Positions 59,421-64,000 of a stretch of DNA of 64,000 bases are shown here, piece after piece. The notes below the pieces were generated by a model. The model was not told the DNA's origin. It saw only the letters and a program-made list of their open reading frames with translations, and ran no database searches. Each line of letters starts with the position of its first letter. Position 1 is the stretch's first letter. Position numbers and translations under genes: made by a program. Source of the stretch: Sphingopyxis sp. PET50 (lineage in GTDB: Bacteria > Pseudomonadota > Alphaproteobacteria > Sphingomonadales > Sphingomonadaceae); assembly GCF_025244705.1 (NCBI RefSeq), contig NZ_CP104207.1, positions 1,922,001 to 1,986,000 of the forward strand, in the 5' to 3' direction.

Positions 59421-60703
59421 CAGCGGCTGATCCGGAGCGTGCTCCCGCTCGCCTGCACCTTGTAGCCGCGCGCCTCGAGCGCGGCCTTGAGCGCCGCAAG
59501 GTCGCCGCGGAAGTTCACCCGCATCACCGACGTGCCGCCGAGCGCGAGGCTGCTCGTCGCGGCCGACTGAACGCCGGGGACGGCACCGACCGCTCGCTCG
59601 GTCGCCGACACCGATTCGACGTCGGGCGAGCTATATTGAACCGAGAAGCTCTGCGCCCCGGCGACGGGCGTCGTCGGCACGCTGCTGTCGGTTTCGGCGG
59701 GCAGCGCGTTGGCGTCGGCTTCGGTCGCTTCGGGCAGTTCCTCGACCGCCACCGGCTTTTCGAGGACCAGATAGGTGTCGGTACGCAGCACCCCGGCGGC
59801 GAGCGCGTCGGTGTAGATGCGGTCCATCCGTGCGACCGCCTTTTGCATCATGTCGGGCAGCGCGGCGGGGCTGGGGCCGGTCATGGTGAAGCTGCCGATC
59901 AGCTTGTTGTCGGGGCCGAAGCGCGCGGTGAAGTGGCCGGTGATCGGTCCGCCCGGATAGCTGTATTCGACCCGCGCGATCGGCACGAGCACGTCGGCGG
60001 CGCCATATTGGTCGAGAATCACGCGCCACCAGACGCGGCCGCGGCGGCCGATCTGCCCCGAATTGAGCAGCAGGGTATCGGGCCCGGTGCCCGCCGTGCG
60101 GACATAGTCGATCGCGCTCTGCCCCGTATTATATTCGGCCCAGGCGCGTTGCCAGGCGCTGCGCTGTTCGAACACCTGCTGCAGGCCGTCGATCGAATAG
60201 ACCGGAATCACGAGCAGCGGCGGCGAGCGCAGCGTCCGGCCGCTGACGCCGAGAATCTGGCCCGCGCGGACGCGGTCGAACTGGACGCCGAGCCTGGCCA
60301 CATAGCGGCGCGGGCCGATCTGTTCCTCCTCGACGACGATCGCGGTGACGATGCCGTCGAGCACCGAATCGCCGAGCGTCGGCCCGTCGCTGCCGTTGAT
60401 CTGGCGGTACAGCTGTTTCCAGCCCTGCCGCTGCGCCTCGCGCCAGCCTTTGCTCCGCGCATCGTCGGCATTGTCGCCGGTCACATCGACGAGGATGCCG
60501 CTCGCCAGGAAATCGCCGCTGCTGTTGATCGGCGTGATGCCGCGGTTGCCGCGCGTGATCTGTCCGTCGACGACGCCGGCGATCAGAATCAGCGCGAGAA
60601 AGCCGAACAGCGGGGCGAAACGCCAGTCGCGGCACAACGCGGACGGCCAGCGGAGAAGCGGGGCGAAGCGCGGGGCGTGCGAAGGGAAAGCGGCCGAAAT
60701 CAT
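59420..60703 (-). CDS. Secreted/membrane-anchored protein, DUF2066-like, unknown function
   Basis: 427 residues. An N-terminal hydrophobic segment (about 30-47, [15 protein letters not shown]) acts as signal or anchor. [20 protein letters not shown] and [18 protein letters not shown], then [20 protein letters not shown], resemble DUF2066. The C-terminal 110 residues, [20 protein letters not shown] and [20 protein letters not shown], look like a pair of small alpha/beta repeats. I chose the ATG at 60701-60703; a GTG one codon earlier is possible. Its stop overlaps the hdaA start (TGATG). It diverges from purM with 85 bp between, which should hold both promoters. Confidence 0.75.
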   Translation of the reverse strand: MISAAFPSHAPRFAPLLRWPSALCRDWRFAPLFGFLALILIAGVVDGQITRGNRGITPINSSGDFLASGILVDVTGDNADDARSKGWREAQRQGWKQLYRQINGSDGPTLGDSVLDGIVTAIVVEEEQIGPRRYVARLGVQFDRVRAGQILGVSGRTLRSPPLLVIPVYSIDGLQQVFEQRSAWQRAWAEYNTGQSAIDYVRTAGTGPDTLLLNSGQIGRRGRVWWRVILDQYGAADVLVPIARVEYSYPGGPITGHFTARFGPDNKLIGSFTMTGPSPAALPDMMQKAVARMDRIYTDALAAGVLRTDTYLVLEKPVAVEELPEATEADANALPAETDSSVPTTPVAGAQSFSVQYSSPDVESVSATERAVGAVPGVQSAATSSLALGGTSVMRVNFRGDLAALKAALEARGYKVQASGSTLRISR

Positions 60704-60788
60704 CACTTCTCTATGCTCTGCCCCGAACCTGCGTCCGGGACAAGGAAATCATGGCAATTGTCGGCCGGAACCGTTAGTCGCGCGTGCC

Positions 60789-61897
60789 ATGGATTCCAAG
60801 CACAACCAACCCCCCGCCTACACTTATGCCCAGGCCGGGGTGTCGATCGACGCCGGCAATGCGCTGGTCCGTGCCATCGCCCCGCTCGCCCGCGCGACGC
60901 GGCGGCCGGGGGCCGACGCCAACCTCGGCGGATTCGGCGGTTTCTTCGACCTGAAGGCGGCGGGGTTCAACGATCCGTTGCTCGTCGCGGCGAACGACGG
61001 GGTGGGCACCAAGCTGAAGCTCGCGATCGAATCGGGGCGCCACGACGGGGTCGGGATCGACCTGGTCGCGATGTGCGTCAACGACCTGATCGTGCAGGGC
61101 GCCGAGCCGCTGTTCTTCCTCGATTATTATGCGACCGCCAAGCTCGACAATGACGTCGCGACGGCGGTGGTCGCGAGCATCGCCGAGGGGTGCAAGCAGG
61201 CCGGATGCGCGCTGATCGGCGGCGAGACCGCCGAAATGCCGGGCATGTACGGCGCGGGCGATTACGACCTCGCGGGCTTCTGCGTCGGCGCGGTCGAGCG
61301 GCACGAGGTGCTGACCGCCGACAAGGTCGCGGCGGGCGACGTCATATTGGGCCTCGCCTCTTCGGGGTTGCATTCGAACGGCTTTTCGCTCGTGCGCCAG
61401 CTCGGCGGCGGACAAGGGATGGAAGCTCGACCGCCCCGCCCTGTTCGACCAGGAGATACTGCTGATCGACGCGCTGATGGCGCCGACCCGCATCTATGTG
61501 AAGAGCCTGCTGCCACTGGTGAAAAGCGGCAAGGTCCATGCACTGGCGCATATCACCGGCGGCGGATTGCTCGAGAATATCCCGCGGATTCTGGCCGCTC
61601 GGCCTGCACGCCTTCGTCGATGCAGACGCCTGGGCGCAGCCGCGGCTGATGGCGTTCCTGCAGGCGCAGGGGAATATCGAACCCGAGGAAATGGCGCGGA
61701 CCTTCAACTGCGGGATCGGCATGGCGGTCGTGGTCGCCGAGGGTGATGTGGACAGCGTTACCGCCGCCCTGACCGAGGTGGGCGAGACGGTGTTGCGGAT
61801 CGGTCATATCGGCGAAGGTGCTAAGGGCTGTACGGTGCGCGGCAGTGCCGGAACATGGAGCGCGATGGGCGCGTGGAGCGCGACGCATCATGCCTGA
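60789..61897 (+). CDS. purM: Phosphoribosylformylglycinamidine cyclo-ligase PurM (two apparent frameshifts)
   Basis: 368 residues after correction. It has [111 protein letters not shown] and [16 protein letters not shown]. PurM forms AIR from FGAM with ATP in purine synthesis. Extra bases near 61408 and 61595 (the second before GCTCGGC) split it into three frames. It pairs with purN 105 bp downstream, as in many bacteria, but a family A repeat has come between them. Confidence 0.94.
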
Positions 61898-61908
61898 GGC
61901 GGCCAAGT

Positions 61909-62000
61909 CCCCCTCCCGCTTGCGGGAGGGGTTGGGCCTGTTTAGGCGCTTCCCCATTCGACATGCCCTCCCCCAACCCCTCCTGCAAGCGGGAGGGGAG
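61909..62000. repeat. Palindromic repeat, divergent family A copy, between purM and purN
   Basis: Arms CCCCCTCCCGCTTGCGGGAG and CTGCAAGCGGGAGGGGAG with GGGTTGGGC and CCCCAACCCC inside. It ends two bases before the purN GTG, so its right arm GGGAGGGGAG also provides the ribosome site for purN. Folding of this stem in the mRNA would occlude it. Confidence 0.8.
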
Positions 62001-62002
62001 CG

Positions 62003-62950
62003 GTGAAAGCCCGTGTCGCCGTCCTGATCTCGGGCGCCGGGACCAATATGGCGGCGCTGCTCTATGCGGCGAAGGCGGCCGATTGCCCCTATGAGCTGGT
62101 GCTGGTGGCCAGCAACGATCCCGACGCGCCGGGGCTGGCGATCGCCGAGGCGGAGGGCATCGCGACCTGGAGCCTCTCGCACAAGGGCCTGAACCGCGAC
62201 GCCTTCGACGCGCTGGTCGATGAGCGGTTGCGCGACGCGGGCGCCGAGTTCGTCGCGCTCGCGGGCTATATGCGGATTTTGAGCGACGATTTCGTGGAGC
62301 GCTGGGCGGGGCGGATGATCAATATCCATCCCAGCCTGCTGCCGCTCTACAAGGGGCTCGACACCCACCAGCGGGCGATCGACGCGGGCGACCGCTTCGG
62401 CGGGTGCAGCATCCATATCGTGACCCCCGGGGTCGACGACGGGCCGGTGCTGGCACAGACGCCGGTGGCGATCATGGCCGGCGATACGGTCGAAACGCTC
62501 GCGGCGCGGGTGCGGATCGCCGAGCATCAGCTCTATCCGCCGACGCTCGCCGCCTTCGTGATGCGCGAGCGGTCGCCCGGCTGGCTGCTCGGCCGGGTGC
62601 GCGAGCTGGCGATGGCGCTGCCCGAGGCCGACGAGGTGACCTCGCACGGCATGCCCTGCTTCGGGATCGTGAAGGGCAAGAAATTTGCCTATTTCACCGA
62701 GGATCATCATGGCGACGGCAAGACCGCCATATTGGTGAAGATCAGCGGGGCGGACGAGCAGGCGGCGTTGATCGAAATGGACGCGGCGCGCTATTACCGG
62801 CCCGCCTATTTCGGCGACGGCTGGATCGGCATCCGGCTCGACCTCGGCGATACCGACTGGGATGCGATCGGCGAGTGGCTGCGCAAAAGCTGGCTGGCGG
62901 TGGCGCCGAAGAAGCTGGCGGGGCTGATGGGGGTTGCGGAGGCGTTCTAG
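62003..62950 (+). CDS. purN: Phosphoribosylglycinamide formyltransferase PurN fused to a MmcQ/YjbR domain
   Basis: 315 residues, whereas PurN alone is about 190-215. Residues 1-190 form the transformylase: VAVLISGAGTNMAALLYAAK, GRMINIHPSLLPLYKGLDTH (Asn107, His109) and HIVTPGVDDGPVLAQ with the catalytic aspartate. Residues 193-310, LLGRVRELAMALPEADEVTS, HGMPCFGIVKGKKFAYF and YFGDGWIGIRLDLGDTDWDA, match the MmcQ/YjbR (DUF419) fold, a small DNA-binding-like domain of unknown role. The frame is continuous and there is no start between the parts with a ribosome site. The start is GTG at 62003; GGGAGGGGAG from the repeat serves as the site. Confidence 0.9.
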   Translation: MKARVAVLISGAGTNMAALLYAAKAADCPYELVLVASNDPDAPGLAIAEAEGIATWSLSHKGLNRDAFDALVDERLRDAGAEFVALAGYMRILSDDFVERWAGRMINIHPSLLPLYKGLDTHQRAIDAGDRFGGCSIHIVTPGVDDGPVLAQTPVAIMAGDTVETLAARVRIAEHQLYPPTLAAFVMRERSPGWLLGRVRELAMALPEADEVTSHGMPCFGIVKGKKFAYFTEDHHGDGKTAILVKISGADEQAALIEMDAARYYRPAYFGDGWIGIRLDLGDTDWDAIGEWLRKSWLAVAPKKLAGLMGVAEAF

Positions 62951-63951
62951 GCGCGCTCCATCGCCCAGACGTCGTTCGAATATTCGAACACCGTCTCGCC
63001 ATTTTCGACGTGCGAGCTCTTGCCGCCGGTCATCAGGAGGCGGCGCCCGTCGGTCCAGGTCGCCATCGCGCCGCGCGCGCTCCACGGCGCCGAGACGGGC
63101 GTCCAGTCGCTGCCGTCGGCGGAAACGATCATCGCGCTGGTGAAGGCGCCCGAGCGGTTGGCGCCGACGAGCCACAGCTTGCCGTCATAGACCTGCGGCA
63201 CGAAGCCGGCCGGATCGGGGCTACCGACATGGTCGGCGAGTTTCTCCCAGGCCCGGCCGTCGCGGGTCGCCCAGACCTCGCCCGTCACTATCTTGCTGCC
63301 CGGCTCGCCGTCGATCGCACCGCCGCCGAGCAAAAGCAGCCGGTCGCCGAACACCGCCGCATTGCCCCGCGCACGCGGCGACCAGGGCGGCGCCGGCATC
63401 GCTTCCCACGCGATGCCGTCGGGCGAGCGCCACACCTGATTGACCGGCGCGCGCCCGTCATGGCCGCCGAGCATCCAGATATGGCTGTCGAAACTGGCGG
63501 CGGCATAGAAGATCAGCGGCGGCAGGTCCGGCGCATCGGCCGCCGCCCACGCCGCATAGTCGGCGGTGCGCCAGACGCGCGGCTCGATCGCGAAGCCCTG
63601 ATAATTGCCGCTGTGGCGGCCGAGCGCCACGGTGGCGCCGCGGTGCGAGACCGCGGCGAGATAGGCGGTATTGTTCGGGATCGGCGGCAATGCTTCCCTT
63701 GTCCATGCCACCGCGTCGCGCGACGACCATGTCCCTTGCGGATGGAGCGCCACGAAGCGGCCGTCGGCGGCGATATGGACGGGATAATTATAGGATTTGG
63801 GATAGGGCGCGGCGTCGAGGATACGCGTCCAGCGATAGGCGCCGCTTTCGCCCTGCTTCGCATCCGCAACCGCACGTCCGCAGCCCGCCACCGCGAAAGT
63901 GGCGATCATCGCCAGCGCCTCGCGCCGGCCGACCGGAAGCCCCGTCGTCAT
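62947..63951 (-). CDS. Kelch-type beta-propeller protein, probable lipoprotein
   Basis: 334 residues. The N-terminus MTTGLPVGRREALAMIATFA-VAGCGRA has a twin-arginine-free signal and a lipobox-like VAGC, suggesting membrane anchoring at Cys24. The mature part contains five to six kelch-like blades, for example HIWMLGGHDGRAPVNQVWRS, RLLLLGGGAIDGEPGSKIVT, VWATRDGRAWEKLA and MATWTDGRRLLMTGGKSSH. Function is unknown; such propellers bind ligands or partner proteins. Its stop shares CTAG with the purN stop (4-bp convergent overlap). Confidence 0.8.
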   Translation of the reverse strand: MTTGLPVGRREALAMIATFAVAGCGRAVADAKQGESGAYRWTRILDAAPYPKSYNYPVHIAADGRFVALHPQGTWSSRDAVAWTREALPPIPNNTAYLAAVSHRGATVALGRHSGNYQGFAIEPRVWRTADYAAWAAADAPDLPPLIFYAAASFDSHIWMLGGHDGRAPVNQVWRSPDGIAWEAMPAPPWSPRARGNAAVFGDRLLLLGGGAIDGEPGSKIVTGEVWATRDGRAWEKLADHVGSPDPAGFVPQVYDGKLWLVGANRSGAFTSAMIVSADGSDWTPVSAPWSARGAMATWTDGRRLLMTGGKSSHVENGETVFEYSNDVWAMERA

Positions 63952-64000
63952 GGCCGCATTTTACAGCCCGGCCGCCCCCTCGACAAGGATGGCCGGAACC

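Noticed and set aside
60704-60788. A purine riboswitch upstream of purM
   Set aside because: The 85-bp divergent region has no conserved purine-aptamer core.

Overview
The window is GC-rich chromosomal DNA from an alphaproteobacterium, most likely of the order Sphingomonadales (a Sphingopyxis- or Sphingomonas-like genus is my best guess). The signs are the CckA and ChpT phosphorelay proteins, a GTTC-N7-GTTC LexA box in front of recA, an A-type RNase P RNA with alphaproteobacterial features, a GTA-type three-TM holin, a DUF6456 protein, and gene-dense DNA sprinkled with GC-rich palindromic repeats. It is mostly core genome: I see no insertion sequence, integrase, CRISPR array or rRNA gene. Two tRNA genes (His-GTG, Pro-GGG) and rnpB are present.

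Layout. 1-4.0 kb: cytochrome c maturation genes ccmC-D-E-F (ccmF cut by the window edge), a DUF454 membrane protein and a leucine-dehydrogenase-family gene with a palindromic operator candidate. 4.1-10.4 kb: tRNA-His, a prolyl-hydroxylase-like dioxygenase, a SIMPL protein, the ABC-F protein Uup, a divergent pair of DUF6456 and XRE-type genes, and a glycosyltransferase. 10.4-13.5 kb: yajC-secD-secF with a clear terminator. 13.7-17.2 kb: tRNA-Pro, a TauE/SafE permease, an EF-hand protein, a quinone oxidoreductase and a two-gene lysis cassette (GH108 endolysin plus GTA-type holin). 17.2-25.1 kb: a repeat cluster, an SRPBCC protein, alaS, small secreted proteins, a GST, an agmatinase-family enzyme and SOS-controlled recA. 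25.1-32.1 kb: cckA with a receiver gene, an M13 peptidase, a DUF2062 protein, smpB and dapA. 32.1-36.9 kb: lytic transglycosylase, greB, small proteins, rnpB and an amidase. 36.9-42.9 kb: chemotaxis cluster chpT-cheA-cheW-cheY-cheB-cheR. 43.2-46.4 kb: rluD, rpoH, a cupredoxin and mtgA. 46.5-53.8 kb: J-domain protein, ppk2, a secreted protein, a hydrolase, aspS and an FAD oxidase pair. 53.9-64 kb: rnd, a tightly overlapped group (a DUF2066-like gene, hdaA, ppk1, ppx), then purM, purN fused to a YjbR domain, and a kelch-type lipoprotein.

Functional links: the CckA-ChpT relay (normally feeding CtrA) has both of its upstream proteins here, and chpT sits at the head of the chemotaxis genes with a TTAACCAT half-site between chpT and cheA. 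Polyphosphate metabolism is represented three times (ppk1, ppx, ppk2). Many gene pairs overlap at ATGA or TGATG, showing compact operons.

A caution for every reader: seventeen genes, including essential ones (secD, secF, rpoH, dapA, aspS, purM), are broken by a total of 23 apparent single-base indels, nearly all of them one extra base. In each case the length becomes a multiple of three and the family sequence is restored when the indel is corrected. About half of them sit directly beside a GCTCG pentamer. I read these as sequence errors and annotate each such gene as one CDS spanning the frames.
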